Origin: Paraburkholderia agricolaris
GTDB taxonomy: Bacteria > Pseudomonadota > Gammaproteobacteria > Burkholderiales > Burkholderiaceae
Assembly: GCF_009455635.1 (NCBI RefSeq)
Contig: NZ_QPER01000001.1
Location: 992,001 to 1,056,000, forward strand
Length of the DNA stretch: 64,000 nucleotides
Reading direction: 5' to 3'
Made by a program: the position numbers and the translations under genes. A model generated the notes under the pieces. The model saw only the letters and a program-made list of their open reading frames with translations, did no database searches and was not told the origin of the DNA. Each line of letters begins with the position of its first letter. The first letter of the stretch is position 1. Positions 7,190-16,575 of this stretch are shown in pieces.

Positions 7190-8161
7190 ATGAAACAATA
7201 TCTCGACCTCGTCCGCACGATTCTCGACACCGGTACGTGGCAGGAGAACCGCACCGGCATTCGCACGATCAGCATGCCGGGCGCCATGTTGCGCTTCGAC
7301 CTCCAGCAGGGCTTTCCCGCCGTCACCACGAAGAAGCTGGCGTTTAAATCGGCAGTTGGCGAACTGGTCGGGTTTCTGCGCGCTTCGCGCAGCGCCGCGG
7401 ATTTTCGCGATCTGGGCTGCAAGGTGTGGGACGCGAACGCCAACCAGAATCCGCAATGGCTCGCCAATCCGTATCGTCAGGGCCCGGACGACCTCGGCGA
7501 CGTGTACGGCGTGCAGTGGCGCCAGTGGCCGGCTTACAAGGTGCTGGACGCAGGCGCCGGCGCGCAACTGGCCGACGCCACCGCGCGTGGCTTCCAGGTG
7601 GTGACGGAGTTCGACGAGGACGGCAGCCGCAAAGTGCTGCTGTACAAAGCGGTCGACCAGTTGCGGCAGTGTCTCGACACGATCATGCAGAACCCCGCCG
7701 ACCGTCGAATTCTGTTTCATGGCTGGAACCCCGCCGTGCTGGATCAGATCGCGCTGCCGGCTTGCCACCTCCTTTATCAGTTCCTGCCGAATGTCGCGCG
7801 CCGTGAGATTTCGCTGTGCCTGTACATTCGCAGCAACGATGTCGGCCTCGGCACGCCGTTCAATCTGACTGAAGGCGCAGCTTTGCTGCATCTGGTTGGC
7901 CGCCTGACGGGCTACACGCCGCGCTGGTTCACGTACTTCATCGGCGACGCGCATATCTACGAGAACCAGCTCGATATGTTGCAGCAACAACTCACGCGCG
8001 AGCCGTACGAAAGCCCGGCCTTTGCGATTTCGGACCGCGTGCCGGACTATGCGAAAACCGGCGTGTACGAACCGGAATGGCTCGAGAAAATCGAACCGTC
8101 GGATTTCTCGCTGATCGGCTACCGTCATCACGAACCGCTTACGGCGCCGATGGCAGTCTGA
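7190..8161 (+). CDS. thyA: Thymidylate synthase
   Basis: Makes dTMP from dUMP using methylenetetrahydrofolate. 323 residues, longer than the 264 of E. coli; the extra length is an insert in the small domain (about residues 85-150), like the longer ThyA forms of some bacteria. The folate/dUMP site is recognisable: the Arg region [20 protein letters not shown], catalytic Cys in [11 protein letters not shown], and the [16 protein letters not shown] loop. The gene stands alone between the sigma-54 activator and a strong terminator. dfrA (folA) is not adjacent in this window. Confidence 0.97.
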   Translation: MKQYLDLVRTILDTGTWQENRTGIRTISMPGAMLRFDLQQGFPAVTTKKLAFKSAVGELVGFLRASRSAADFRDLGCKVWDANANQNPQWLANPYRQGPDDLGDVYGVQWRQWPAYKVLDAGAGAQLADATARGFQVVTEFDEDGSRKVLLYKAVDQLRQCLDTIMQNPADRRILFHGWNPAVLDQIALPACHLLYQFLPNVARREISLCLYIRSNDVGLGTPFNLTEGAALLHLVGRLTGYTPRWFTYFIGDAHIYENQLDMLQQQLTREPYESPAFAISDRVPDYAKTGVYEPEWLEKIEPSDFSLIGYRHHEPLTAPMAV

Positions 8162-8197
8162 GTAGGGTCAGAGCGCCGGCTTGCAGTCTGCTCAAAG

Positions 8198-8234
8198 AAA
8201 AACCCCCGCGAGGTAAGTCGCGGGGGTTTTTTTA
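8198..8234 (+). terminator. Terminator after thyA (bidirectional)
   Basis: AACCCCCGCGA at 8201-8211 pairs with TCGCGGGGGTT at 8218-8228 around a six-base loop, followed by a run of seven Ts. The A-run on the left makes it usable for the convergent minus-strand gene as well. Confidence 0.92.
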
Positions 8235-8287
8235 TTGCCGCCTTCCGACGGTCACGTTGCGCGCGCATCTAGCCGCGCGCGTCATCG

Positions 8288-10663
8288 TTAGCTTTTGTGA
8301 TGCTCGTCACGATTGGCGCTGCTCGAGTGCTGCTCCTCATGCTGGGGATGCGGCTCCGGGCGCGGCTGCTGCACCTGCTGCGGACGCGGTTCGGGGCGTG
8401 GCTGCTGCACCTGTTGCGGACGCGGTTCGGGGCGCGGCTGCTGCACCTGTTGCGGACGCGGTTCAGGACGCGGCTGCTGTGCCTGTTGCGGCTGCGGACG
8501 ATATTCCTCACGCGGTTGCTGCTGCGGCTGGGCGTGTACTTCAGGCGCACGCGGCGGTTGCGCTTCCGGCTGACGCTGGGCCTGTTGCTGCGGCTCAGGA
8601 CGGCCCTCCGGCTGACGTGCCTGCTCTTGCGGGGCGCCATGTTGCTGCGCCTGCTGAGCCATCGGCGCATGCGGCTGCGTCCATGCCGGCTCACGCCGTG
8701 CTTCCGCACCCGCTTGCTGACCCGTTTGCCCCGGCGCACCGTGCTGCTGTGCGTAAGCGTTCGGGTTGGCGCCGTTAGCTTGCGGCGGGTGCGGCACGCC
8801 ATTCGACTGACGTGCTGCTTCGCCGGGCTGCTCGTGCAGATTGGCCATTTGCGGCGGCGTGCCCGGCCGGGCTTGCGGTTCGCCGCCACGCTGCGGTTGA
8901 GCGTTCGGCGCTGCGCCGGGCCGCTGACCGGCCTGTTGCATGCCCTGTTGCATGCCATTAGGCGCACCCGGTGCTGCACCCGGCATCCGCCCGGCCATAT
9001 GCGATTGCACGACCCGCACGTTCTGCACCGGCACGGCTCCTGGAGCGCCCGCCATGTGCGCCGGCACCGAGGTTCGCACGATCGGCTCTCCCGCGCCCGG
9101 CACCCGTCCGCCGCTCTGCGCAAAGCGCTGCGCGAGCGTGTCGTGGTACGCAGCCGGTACGGCCGGGCTGCGCGTGGCGACGACCGGGCGCGCCATCACG
9201 GCGGCCGGCGGACGATAGTTCGCGTTACGCAGGCCCGGCCCGAAGCTTTGCTTCACCGGCGCGATCCCCGGACCGCCCGGATTGATCTGCGCGTTGCGCC
9301 ATTGTTGCGGATCGACCTTCTGCGCGAAGCGGCCAACCGGTTGACCGTGCACGAAAGCCGTCGCCGGCACCGCGGTTACGCCACCCGGCGCGCGATAGTT
9401 GATGTACGTATTGTGAATGTTGGTCACATTCACATTCGTCACGTTGATGTTGCGGTTGTAGTTGTTGACAACCGTCGTGTTGTTGACGCGATTGTAGTAA
9501 CCCGGGCTCCAGTTATTGTGGCCACCCCAGTTCGGGTGCCACGGCTCGCCAGGGCCAAGCGGGAACCACGCGACACCGGCTGCGACAGCGCCGCCAATCG
9601 CCAGACTGACCCCCCAGTTGACTCCGCCGCCGCCACCGCCCACGAAGGCAACCAGTGCCGGTGCGTAGACCGGCGGCGCGCTGACCACGATCGGCCCAGG
9701 CACCCACGCCCACGAGTCGTCGACGTAAGCCCAGCGGCCATAGTGGTAGGGTGCGAAACCCCACGGCGCGTCGTCTACCCAGGTCCAGCCCCACGGTGCC
9801 TGCCATACCCAATGGCCGTCGTGATACGGCGCCCAGCCGGCCGGGGTTGCGCGCGGCACCCATACTTCACCGTACTGCGGGCTGCTCTGCCACGTGCCGT
9901 TGGCGTCGAGATCCTGATAGCCGGGGATGTCGCGCGACACGTAGCGTGCCGACACCGAGCGGTCTTCCGCTGCGTCGCGGCTTGCCGCCCATTGGTCGAA
10001 CGGGTCGAGACCGGGTGCGCCGTTGTCGGCGACCTGTTGCAGGTTGGTGCCGGCAAAGCGGATCTGCTGACCTGCCGCGACCGGCACCTGACCGCTGTCG
10101 CCGTACACCGTCGCGCTGCCGCTGCGTACGGTGACGGTGGTGCTGCTGCCGTCCGGCGCGACGTCGACGCGATAGTCGCCAGGGCCGCTCAGGCCGAGCG
10201 CCAGATTCGGCGTGTCGATTTCATAGGAGGAACCGGGCGCCAGTTCGCGCACCCGCGTCGACAACGTGCCCTGCGCGACTTTCAACTGCGCGCTGTTGTC
10301 GTCGAGATTGAGGATGTCGAGGCTGGTGGACTGGTCGAGCCGCAGCGCGGTCGAGCCGATATGCAGTTCGGAGCGCGCATTCTGATCGTTCCACAATTGA
10401 TCGCCCGTGGTGAGCGGGCGATTGATTTGCGCGTACGACCAGTCGGTTGCGCCGGCCGGCTCGGTGGTCACGGCGCCGGCCGTATAGTTCAGACGCGCCA
10501 CGCGCCCCGGCGGATCGGTATTTTGCGTCGCTGCGCCCGGCGGTGCCTGTTCGGCTTCCTGTGCAAAGGTGGCTTGCGCGGCGAACAGAAATGCCGCGGC
10601 AGCGATCAGCGTGTAGCCGGTCATCTGGCGTTTCGAGTGTTGGGGTGTGGTCACTGTTCTCAT
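8288..10663 (-). CDS. FecR/DUF6600-type exported protein with Gln/Pro/Arg-rich repeat tail
   Basis: 791 residues with a signal peptide (to about residue 35, FAAQATFAQ) and a GGAG ribosome binding site before ATG 10663. Residues 50-200 resemble a FecR-like beta domain (VARLNYTAGAVTTEP, YRVDVAPDGSSTTVTVRSG). Residues 250-330 contain the Trp-rich repeats typical of DUF6600 (YGEVWVPRATPAGWAPYHDG, WVWQAPWGWTWVDDAPWGFAPYHYGRWAY). A Gly-rich hydrophobic segment and an Asn/Val section follow. The last 250 residues are low-complexity Pro/Gln/Ala/Arg. The tail has at least three copies of a 12-residue PRPEPRPQQVQQ unit. It is probably an envelope or cell-surface protein; its precise role is not known. 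Confidence 0.85.
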   Translation of the reverse strand: MRTVTTPQHSKRQMTGYTLIAAAAFLFAAQATFAQEAEQAPPGAATQNTDPPGRVARLNYTAGAVTTEPAGATDWSYAQINRPLTTGDQLWNDQNARSELHIGSTALRLDQSTSLDILNLDDNSAQLKVAQGTLSTRVRELAPGSSYEIDTPNLALGLSGPGDYRVDVAPDGSSTTVTVRSGSATVYGDSGQVPVAAGQQIRFAGTNLQQVADNGAPGLDPFDQWAASRDAAEDRSVSARYVSRDIPGYQDLDANGTWQSSPQYGEVWVPRATPAGWAPYHDGHWVWQAPWGWTWVDDAPWGFAPYHYGRWAYVDDSWAWVPGPIVVSAPPVYAPALVAFVGGGGGGVNWGVSLAIGGAVAAGVAWFPLGPGEPWHPNWGGHNNWSPGYYNRVNNTTVVNNYNRNINVTNVNVTNIHNTYINYRAPGGVTAVPATAFVHGQPVGRFAQKVDPQQWRNAQINPGGPGIAPVKQSFGPGLRNANYRPPAAVMARPVVATRSPAVPAAYHDTLAQRFAQSGGRVPGAGEPIVRTSVPAHMAGAPGAVPVQNVRVVQSHMAGRMPGAAPGAPNGMQQGMQQAGQRPGAAPNAQPQRGGEPQARPGTPPQMANLHEQPGEAARQSNGVPHPPQANGANPNAYAQQHGAPGQTGQQAGAEARREPAWTQPHAPMAQQAQQHGAPQEQARQPEGRPEPQQQAQRQPEAQPPRAPEVHAQPQQQPREEYRPQPQQAQQPRPEPRPQQVQQPRPEPRPQQVQQPRPEPRPQQVQQPRPEPHPQHEEQHSSSANRDEHHKS
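8351..8491 (-). repeat. 36-bp in-frame tandem repeat in the DUF6600 protein gene
   Basis: Three full units (8364-8399, 8400-8435, 8436-8471) plus partial units on both sides differ at only a few bases. Each encodes the 12-residue motif PRPEPRPQQVQQ. The near identity of the copies points to recent expansion by slippage or recombination. Confidence 0.9.
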
Positions 10664-10846
10664 GGTTTATCTCCGACGGACGCGGCATTGTGCCGCAACC
10701 GTGAGAACCACTCTACCCGTACGGATTGTTTCAAGGCCCCCAGTTTTGTAAGGCTCTCTCGCGAGCGTGTAACAAAAGGTCTCGATAAGGCGTTTCGTAA
10801 GCTGATAGAACAAATTTTGTAATTACGTCAATCAGTTAGGCGCGAC

Positions 10847-11560
10847 TCAGGCGGCGAGGAACGCGTCGAAATGACGGTGGCCCGCGGGGGTGATTCGCAG
10901 GATTCTCGGGCGCTCCGTGCGCTCGACCCAGCCATGCGTCGACCATGAATCGAGCAGTGCCGCGCCGAGCGCGCCACCCAGGTGGGGACGCCGTTCGCTC
11001 CAGTCGGGACAGGTACAGGCGAAGCGCCGGCGGCGGCTCTTCTGGGCGGACATGTCGATGCCCCAATCGGCGAAGCGCGCGGCGCCGTTAGCGGTGGCTT
11101 CAAGCGACGAACCGTGCAGCGTCAGCAGACCGCCCTCGACCATCCGCTCGAACACCCGCACCGACAGTTCTCCCGCCATGTGGTCGTAGCAGGTGCGGGC
11201 GTAGCGCATGTCGACTGGCACGGTGCGCACCGGACGCGGCACCGCCCGCTGCGGCGCGCTGACCTGTGCGACGTTGGCGAGTGCTTCGATCGACGCCGCG
11301 ATATCCGGCGAGGCGATCCGGAAGTAACGATGCCGGCCGCGCACTTCGAGCGCGAGCAGGCCACCGTCAGTCAGGCGCGCCAGATGAGCGCTGGCCGCCG
11401 ACGGCGAGAGCCCGGCGATCATCGTCAGTTCGCCGGCCGGGCGGGCGCTGCCGTCCATCAGCGCCCACAGCATTGCGGCGCGGCCGGGGTCGGCGAGCAG
11501 CGCGCCGATACGGCTCAAGCCTGGAAAATGGTTTTGCTCGTCTGCGAGGTTCGCGGGCAT
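10847..11560 (-). CDS. ArsR-type winged-helix transcriptional regulator
   Basis: 237 residues. The N-terminal 90 residues form an ArsR-like winged helix (GRAAMLWALMDGSARPAGELTM, helix-turn-helix LSPSAASAHLARLTDGGLL, wing RGRHRYFRIA). The C-terminal half is a longer domain with CTCPDWSERRPHLGG, whose two Cys and His could bind a ligand or metal; this is a guess. It lies upstream of the DUF6600 gene on the same strand with a 183-bp gap, so co-transcription is possible but not evident. What it regulates is unknown. Confidence 0.85.
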   Translation of the reverse strand: MPANLADEQNHFPGLSRIGALLADPGRAAMLWALMDGSARPAGELTMIAGLSPSAASAHLARLTDGGLLALEVRGRHRYFRIASPDIAASIEALANVAQVSAPQRAVPRPVRTVPVDMRYARTCYDHMAGELSVRVFERMVEGGLLTLHGSSLEATANGAARFADWGIDMSAQKSRRRRFACTCPDWSERRPHLGGALGAALLDSWSTHGWVERTERPRILRITPAGHRHFDAFLAA

Positions 11561-11708
11561 CGTGCGTCTCCGGTTGGTGGCGCGGGCAGAGCGCCATGCA
11601 GTCCACTCTATAGGGTTGCTGCATTCGATGTTTCAGCTTAGCGTGAATTGTCGAATGCAGTGGCTACGAAAACCTGGCGGCGATCAAGGCCGGGCAGCGT
11701 GTGCATCA

Positions 11709-11741
11709 TGGCCGCTTCAAGGCCGCTTCAAGGCCGCTTCT
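11709..11741. repeat. Short tandem repeat GGCCGCTTCAA, three copies
   Basis: Three near-perfect 11-bp units (consensus GGCCGCTTCAA) lie between the ArsR-like gene and the divergent small lipoprotein gene, about 60 bases before the latter's start. It could be an operator array or simple slippage DNA. Confidence 0.6.
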
Positions 11742-11799
11742 GAGCCGTCTCGGGCGGCCAGGCTAAAATCGAAGCCTGTCCTTGCAGGAACACGCTGTC

Positions 11800-11943
11800 A
11801 TGAAATTTCTTCTTGCCGCCACTGCCGCGGTTCTGCTGTTCAGCGCATGCGCGCAGGGCGGTTCGGGTTCGAGCTCGGGTGCGGGTACGGGCAGCATCAC
11901 GATGTACGGCACGATCGACGAGGGCATTACCGTCCACAAGTAG
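11800..11943 (+). CDS. Small lipoprotein, 47 residues
   Basis: A short gene reading MKFLLAATAAVLLFSAC at its start: a lipoprotein signal with lipobox LFSAC, so Cys17 would be the lipidated residue. The mature peptide is only 31 residues, Gly/Ser-rich then SITMYGTIDEGITVHK. A GCAGGAA ribosome binding site lies nine bases upstream, an A/T-rich GCTAAAATC element precedes it, and a hairpin terminator follows immediately. Similar short lipoproteins ending in a 'TxYGxID' stretch are frequent in Burkholderia; function unknown. Confidence 0.75.
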   Translation: MKFLLAATAAVLLFSACAQGGSGSSSGAGTGSITMYGTIDEGITVHK

Positions 11944-11950
11944 TCCGGAG

Positions 11951-11969
11951 GCGGCTGCGGCCGCTTTTT
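11951..11969 (+). terminator. Terminator after the small lipoprotein gene
   Basis: GCGGC-TGCG-GCCGC followed by five Ts, eight bases after the stop codon. The stem is short but GC-only. Confidence 0.7.
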
Positions 11970-12076
11970 CAGGCGGATGAGTGCCGTGGCTGGAATTGAT
12001 GCATCATTGGCATTCCTGCCATCACCGGCCATGTGACGATCTGGGCATCGCCACTTTCGCCGACCGAGGCCTACCG

Positions 12077-13351
12077 ATGCCGCCCGCTGCTTCTTCCCCA
12101 CCTTCCACCGCTGCCCCCTTTGCCGCCAGTCAAACCGGCTCCGGCCATTCAGATCCCAACGGCCGGCGCGCCGCGCGCGTGCTGGCGATCTGCCAGGCGC
12201 TCTATACCTCGTCTGTCTCAATCGATCTGACTTTGACGGGTCTGGTCGGCTACACGCTTGCCGACGACAAGGCGCTCGCGACACTGCCGTTCTCGCTGAT
12301 CACCGTCGCTGCCGCGTTGACCACGATCTTTGCTTCGTTCCTGATGGCACGCATCGGCCGGCGCGCGGGCTTCGTGCTGGGCGCGGGCGTCGGCGCACTG
12401 GGCGGGGCCGTCTCCGTCTGGGCGATCTTTCATCACAGTTTCTGGGCGTTCTGTACGGGTACAGCGACAGTCGGTGTGTTTCAGGCGTTCGCGCAGTATT
12501 ACCGGCTGGCGGCCGCGGATGCCGTCGGCATCGAAGGTAAGAGCCGGGCGATTTCAACTGTGCTCACCGGCGGCGTGGTGGCCGCTGTCTGCGGGCCGCT
12601 TCTCGCCGCCTGGAGCAAGGACTGGCTCGCGCCGGTCGCTTTTGCGGGCTCCTATGCGCTGGTCACGGGCTTCGGGCTCGTATCGATCGCGATGCTGGCG
12701 CTGCTGTATCGCGACGCCGCGCCGCACGCGAGCGCGGCCCTGACTCACGAAGCGGCCCGGCCGCTCGGCGAAATCGTCCGGCAACCGATTTTTGCCGCGG
12801 CACTCGCCAACAATGCACTCGGCTACGCCGTGATGATGTTCGTGATGACCGCGACGCCGATTGCGGCGGTCGCGTGCGGCCACACGATCGGCGACGGCGC
12901 CGAGATCATTCAATGGCATCTGGTCGGCATGTTCGCGCCGTCGCTGTTTTCCGCGCGACTGATCCAGCGCTTCGGCGTGCTGCCGGTGATCGGCGCGGGG
13001 ATCGTGCTGTCGGCGATGTGCGGCGTGCTGGCGTTGCGCTCCACCGATCTGCCGCACTTCTATGCGGCGCTCGCGTGTCTTGGCGTGGGTTGGAATTTCA
13101 TGTTCGTCGGCGGATCGACGCTGCTCGCGCAATCGTACCGGCCGTCCGAGCGCGCCAAGACGCAGGCCACCAGCGAGTTCACGACCTTTGCGTTTTCCGC
13201 GTTGGGCTCGCTGTTCGCCGGGCAATTGCTGGCGCGCTTCGGCTGGGCGACGATCAACGCCGCGATTTTTCCGCTGCTCGGGATCGCGGCGTTGGCCACG
13301 CTGGGCTATGCGTGGTCGAGCAAGCGGCAACTCGCAAAAGGGGTTTCCTGA
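12077..13351 (+). CDS. Major facilitator superfamily transporter
   Basis: 424 residues from the ATG at 12077, which has a GAGG site; the frame is open further upstream but without signals. About 12 membrane segments are visible. The loop between helices 2 and 3 carries the MFS motif variant MARIGRRAGFVLGAG. A Ser/Pro/Ala-rich cytoplasmic N-terminus of about 40 residues precedes the first helix. Its stop overlaps the start of a GlxA-like regulator by one base (TGATG), so the two are translationally coupled and the regulator probably controls, or is co-expressed with, the exporter. Substrate unknown. Confidence 0.88.
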   Translation: MPPAASSPPSTAAPFAASQTGSGHSDPNGRRAARVLAICQALYTSSVSIDLTLTGLVGYTLADDKALATLPFSLITVAAALTTIFASFLMARIGRRAGFVLGAGVGALGGAVSVWAIFHHSFWAFCTGTATVGVFQAFAQYYRLAAADAVGIEGKSRAISTVLTGGVVAAVCGPLLAAWSKDWLAPVAFAGSYALVTGFGLVSIAMLALLYRDAAPHASAALTHEAARPLGEIVRQPIFAAALANNALGYAVMMFVMTATPIAAVACGHTIGDGAEIIQWHLVGMFAPSLFSARLIQRFGVLPVIGAGIVLSAMCGVLALRSTDLPHFYAALACLGVGWNFMFVGGSTLLAQSYRPSERAKTQATSEFTTFAFSALGSLFAGQLLARFGWATINAAIFPLLGIAALATLGYAWSSKRQLAKGVS

Positions 13352-14406
13352 TGGTTGCACGTCATATCGTTTTCGCGGTGGCGCCTGAACTCGTGTTGCT
13401 CGATGCCTGCGGTCCGCTCGAAGCGTTCTGGCGTGCCGAGTTGACCATGGCGGCTGCGGCAGGCGCTGCGACCCGTACCACAAACTCAGTCGGCAACCCT
13501 GCCGGACCAGTTGCCTATCGCACGACCGTTGCGTCGATCGACGGTGGCGTGTTGCAAACTTTCCCGGGCCTGCCGGTTGTCACGGAACGGCTCGATTCGC
13601 TCGACGACCAGCCGATCGACACGTTGATCGTCCCGGGCGTTCCGATCGACGAGGCCTGCACCTTGCAGCCGGAACTCGTCGCGTGGATCCGACGCCGTGC
13701 GCCGCAGGCGCGGCGCGTGTGCTCGGTCTGCACGGGCGCTTTCTATCTGGCGGCCGCGGGCCTGCTCGACGGCCGCCGCGCAACCACCCACTGGCGCGAG
13801 GCGCCGCATCTGGCGCGCCGTTTCCCGAACGTGCAGGTCGATGCCGACCCGATCTTCATCCGCGACGCGGGGCGCGGGGAAGATGAGAGCGTCGTCTGGA
13901 CATCGGCGGGCGTCACGGCGGGTATCGATCTGGCGCTCGCGCTGATCGAAGAGGATGTCGGCCACGCGGTCGCGATGCAGGTGGCGCGGCGGTTGGTGGT
14001 GTTCATGAAGCGGCCCGGCGGGCAGTCGCAATTCAGCGCCGCGTTGGCGGCCCAGGCTTCGGCGCGCGGACCATTCGAGGCGCTGCATAGCTGGATGGCG
14101 GCCAATTTACGCGACGATCTGTCGGTCGAGCGCCTGGCCGCGCGCGCGCGGATGAGCCCGCGGACTTTCGCGCGGCGCTACGTCGACGAGGTCGGCCGCA
14201 CGCCGGCCAAAACCGTCTCGGCACTGCGGCTGGAGGAAGCCGCACGGGTGCTCGCCGAATCGCACCGGCCGCTCAAGCGGATTGCGCTCGATTGCGGCTT
14301 CGGCAGCGAACAGAACTTGCGGCGCGCATTTGTGAGGCGTTTCGGCGTGTTGCCGCTCGAGTATCGGGAGCGGTTCGAGTCAGCGGTCGCGCCACGGCGC
14401 GAATGA
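13351..14406 (+). CDS. GlxA-family transcriptional regulator (DJ-1/PfpI domain plus AraC helix-turn-helix)
   Basis: 351 residues. Residues 1-195 resemble the class I amidotransferase-like DJ-1/PfpI fold (IVFAVAPELVLLDACGPLEAFW; nucleophile-elbow-like SVCTGAFYLAAAGLLDGRRA). The C-terminus has two AraC helix-turn-helix units (LSVERLAARARMSPRTFARRY and LKRIALDCGFGSEQNLRRAF). Known members act as regulators of amine and amino-acid catabolism; the amidotransferase part is thought to sense ligands rather than catalyse. The start overlaps the MFS gene stop. A specific target cannot be stated. Confidence 0.9.
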   Translation: MVARHIVFAVAPELVLLDACGPLEAFWRAELTMAAAAGAATRTTNSVGNPAGPVAYRTTVASIDGGVLQTFPGLPVVTERLDSLDDQPIDTLIVPGVPIDEACTLQPELVAWIRRRAPQARRVCSVCTGAFYLAAAGLLDGRRATTHWREAPHLARRFPNVQVDADPIFIRDAGRGEDESVVWTSAGVTAGIDLALALIEEDVGHAVAMQVARRLVVFMKRPGGQSQFSAALAAQASARGPFEALHSWMAANLRDDLSVERLAARARMSPRTFARRYVDEVGRTPAKTVSALRLEEAARVLAESHRPLKRIALDCGFGSEQNLRRAFVRRFGVLPLEYRERFESAVAPRRE

Positions 14407-14535
14407 AAGCTCGACGAAAGCATGGCGGCCGCCCCGGCGGAAATTCCGCAAGATAACCCGGTCCGACTCGCGACGGAGTCAATATTGCGCTCGTATAATC
14501 GCCTCCTTTAATGCATCCGATTGACCGGAGTCAAG

Positions 14536-15042
14536 ATGAGCACCCCTGCCTTAGCGCCGCTGGACCGTTCCGAAACCACCTTTCGCTTTCTCGCCGAACC
14601 CAGTTCGGTCAACTTCGGCGGCAAGGTGCATGGCGGCGCGTTGATGAAGTGGATCGACGAGACCGCCTATGCGTGCTCGGCGGTATGGTCGGGGCGCTAC
14701 TGCGTGACGGTCAGCGTCGGCAATATCCGCTTTCGCCGGCCGATTCTGGTCGGCAACCTGGTCGAGCTGCGCGCGCGGGTCGTGGCGACGGGCCGCACCA
14801 GCATGCACATCCACGTGTCGGTGCAGGCGGGCGATCCGAAGGGCGGCGAGCTGTTGCAAACCACGGACTGTCTGGTGGTGATGGTGGCCGTCAACGAGAA
14901 CGGCCATCCGGTGCCGGTGCCGGCATTCGTGCCGGAAACGGATGAGCAGAAGCGCCTCGCCAAGTACGCGATGGACGTCAAGGAAGCGCTCGACGCGATC
15001 GTCGAGCTGAAGCCGGAAGAAGTGGCGCAGGGAAAGGTTTAA
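14536..15042 (+). CDS. Acyl-CoA thioesterase, hot-dog fold (YciA-like)
   Basis: 168 residues from ATG 14536 (CGGAG site). The hot-dog signature VHGGALMKWIDETAYACS carries the catalytic Asp of YciA/ACOT-type thioesterases. The remaining beta strands (VTVSVGNIRFRRPILVGNLVELRARVVATGRTSM) and a C-terminal helix follow. It hydrolyses acyl-CoA to the free acid and CoA in the cytoplasm. It is a single gene, convergent with fumC. Confidence 0.92.
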   Translation: MSTPALAPLDRSETTFRFLAEPSSVNFGGKVHGGALMKWIDETAYACSAVWSGRYCVTVSVGNIRFRRPILVGNLVELRARVVATGRTSMHIHVSVQAGDPKGGELLQTTDCLVVMVAVNENGHPVPVPAFVPETDEQKRLAKYAMDVKEALDAIVELKPEEVAQGKV

Positions 15043-15051
15043 GCCGCGCCG

Positions 15052-15136
15052 GCAGGCCGCGCGATCGTTGCATTCGCGGCCTGCTGTACAACCCGCGTCG
15101 GGAAACCGGTCACCGGGCCCAATGCCGCCCGGTGAC
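15052..15136. terminator. Two consecutive hairpins between the thioesterase gene and fumC
   Basis: GCAGGCCGCG (15052-15061) pairs with CGCGGCCTGC (15075-15084). GTCACCGGGC (15109-15118) pairs with GCCCGGTGAC (15127-15136). Both are perfect 10-bp stems without a T-run. They lie exactly between convergent genes, where a bidirectional stop of transcription is expected. Confidence 0.55.
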
Positions 15137-15144
15137 GTAGCCGG

Positions 15145-16545
15145 TCATTTGGCCGGATGCCCGACCATATCCTTCGGCCGTACCCATTCGTCGAACTGCT
15201 GCCCGGTGACATAGCCGAGCGCGAGCGCCGCCGCCTTCAACGTGGTGCCTTCCTTATGCGCTTTCTTCGCGATCTGCGCGGCCTTGTCGTAGCCGATGTG
15301 CGGATTGAGCGCCGTCACCAGCATCAGCGATTCGTTGAGCAGCGTATCGATACGCTCGCGATTCGGCTCGATGCCCACCGCGCAGTTGTCGTTGAAGCTG
15401 TGCGCGCCGTCGGCGAGCAAACGGATCGATTGCAGCACGTTGTGCGCGATCATCGGCCGGAACACGTTCAATTCGAAGTTGCCGCTCGCGCCGCCGATAT
15501 TCACCGCGACGTCGTTGCCGAACACCTGTGAGCACAGCATTGTCAGGGCTTCGGATTGGGTCGGATTGACCTTGCCCGGCATGATCGAGCTGCCGGGTTC
15601 GTTTTCCGGAATCGACAGTTCGCCGAGCCCGCAGCGCGGACCGCTCGCGAGCCAGCGGATGTCGTTGGCGATCTTGTTCAGGCTGGCCGCCACCGTCTTC
15701 AATGCACCGTGCGCGAACACCAGTGCATCGGCCCCTGCCATGACTTCGAATTTGTTCGGCGCGGAGACGAACGGCAAACCGGTTAGCTTGCCGATCGCGG
15801 CCGCCACGTTGTCCGCGAATTGCGGATGCGCGTTCAGGCCCGTGCCGACCGCCGTGCCGCCCTGTGCGAGTTCGTACAGATGCGGCAGCGCCGACTCCAG
15901 ATGACGGAGGCCATGATCGAGTTGCGCGACGTAGCCGGAGAATTCCTGGCCGAGCGTCAGCGGTGTAGCGTCCTGCAGGTGCGTGCGGCCGATCTTGACG
16001 ACGTCGGCGAAGGCTTTGGCCTTGCTGTCGAGCGTATCGCGCAGCGTTTTCAGCGCCGGCAGCAGATGCTTGACGATCGCGTAGGCAGCGGCTACGTGCA
16101 TCGCGGTCGGAAAGACGTCGTTCGACGACTGGCCACGATTCACGTCGTCGTTCGGATGCACTTTGCGCGCTTCGCCGCGCTCGCCGCCGAGCAGTTCGCT
16201 CGCGCGATTCGCGATCACCTCGTTGAGGTTCATGTTGGTCTGCGTGCCGGAGCCGGTTTGCCAGACCGCGAGCGGAAATTCCTCCGGATGCTTGCCGTCG
16301 ATGATCTCGTCGGCCGCTTGCATGATCGCCTTCGCCTTGCTCTCGTCGAGTACACCGAGACCCAGATTGACTTCCGCGGCGGCGCGCTTGATGACGGCTA
16401 GCGCGGTGATCAGTTCGGGCGACTGTTTCTCCGACGAAATGCGGAAATTCTGCAGTGAGCGCTGGGTTTGCGCGCCCCATAGACGAGCGTTCGGTACGGC
16501 GATTTCGCCGAACGTGTCGCGCTCCATTCGTACGTCTTCAGTCAT
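15145..16545 (-). CDS. fumC: Fumarate hydratase class II
   Basis: 466 residues, the usual length of the homotetrameric, iron-free class II enzyme that interconverts fumarate and malate in the TCA cycle. The family signature [13 protein letters not shown] is intact, as are the substrate-binding segments [25 protein letters not shown] and [15 protein letters not shown] ribosome binding site precedes ATG 16545. Being iron- and oxygen-stable, this form is favoured under oxidative stress or iron limitation in other bacteria. Confidence 0.97.
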   Translation of the reverse strand: MTEDVRMERDTFGEIAVPNARLWGAQTQRSLQNFRISSEKQSPELITALAVIKRAAAEVNLGLGVLDESKAKAIMQAADEIIDGKHPEEFPLAVWQTGSGTQTNMNLNEVIANRASELLGGERGEARKVHPNDDVNRGQSSNDVFPTAMHVAAAYAIVKHLLPALKTLRDTLDSKAKAFADVVKIGRTHLQDATPLTLGQEFSGYVAQLDHGLRHLESALPHLYELAQGGTAVGTGLNAHPQFADNVAAAIGKLTGLPFVSAPNKFEVMAGADALVFAHGALKTVAASLNKIANDIRWLASGPRCGLGELSIPENEPGSSIMPGKVNPTQSEALTMLCSQVFGNDVAVNIGGASGNFELNVFRPMIAHNVLQSIRLLADGAHSFNDNCAVGIEPNRERIDTLLNESLMLVTALNPHIGYDKAAQIAKKAHKEGTTLKAAALALGYVTGQQFDEWVRPKDMVGHPAK

Positions 16546-16575
16546 GGTTCAACTCCGCTTCTCAAAGTGGTGCGA

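Noticed and set aside
8077..8778. 233-residue Ala-rich frame after thyA
   Set aside because: It crosses the thyA terminator and is antisense to the repeat region; Ala/Val/Pro-rich shadow.
8297..10822. 841-residue plus-strand reading frame
   Set aside because: Antisense to the DUF6600 protein gene; Arg/His-rich translation typical of a shadow frame in GC-rich DNA, no ribosome binding site.
12874..13350. N-terminal extension of the GlxA-like regulator to 510 residues
   Set aside because: It lies within the MFS gene in another frame; the DJ-1 domain starts at the ATG at 13351.
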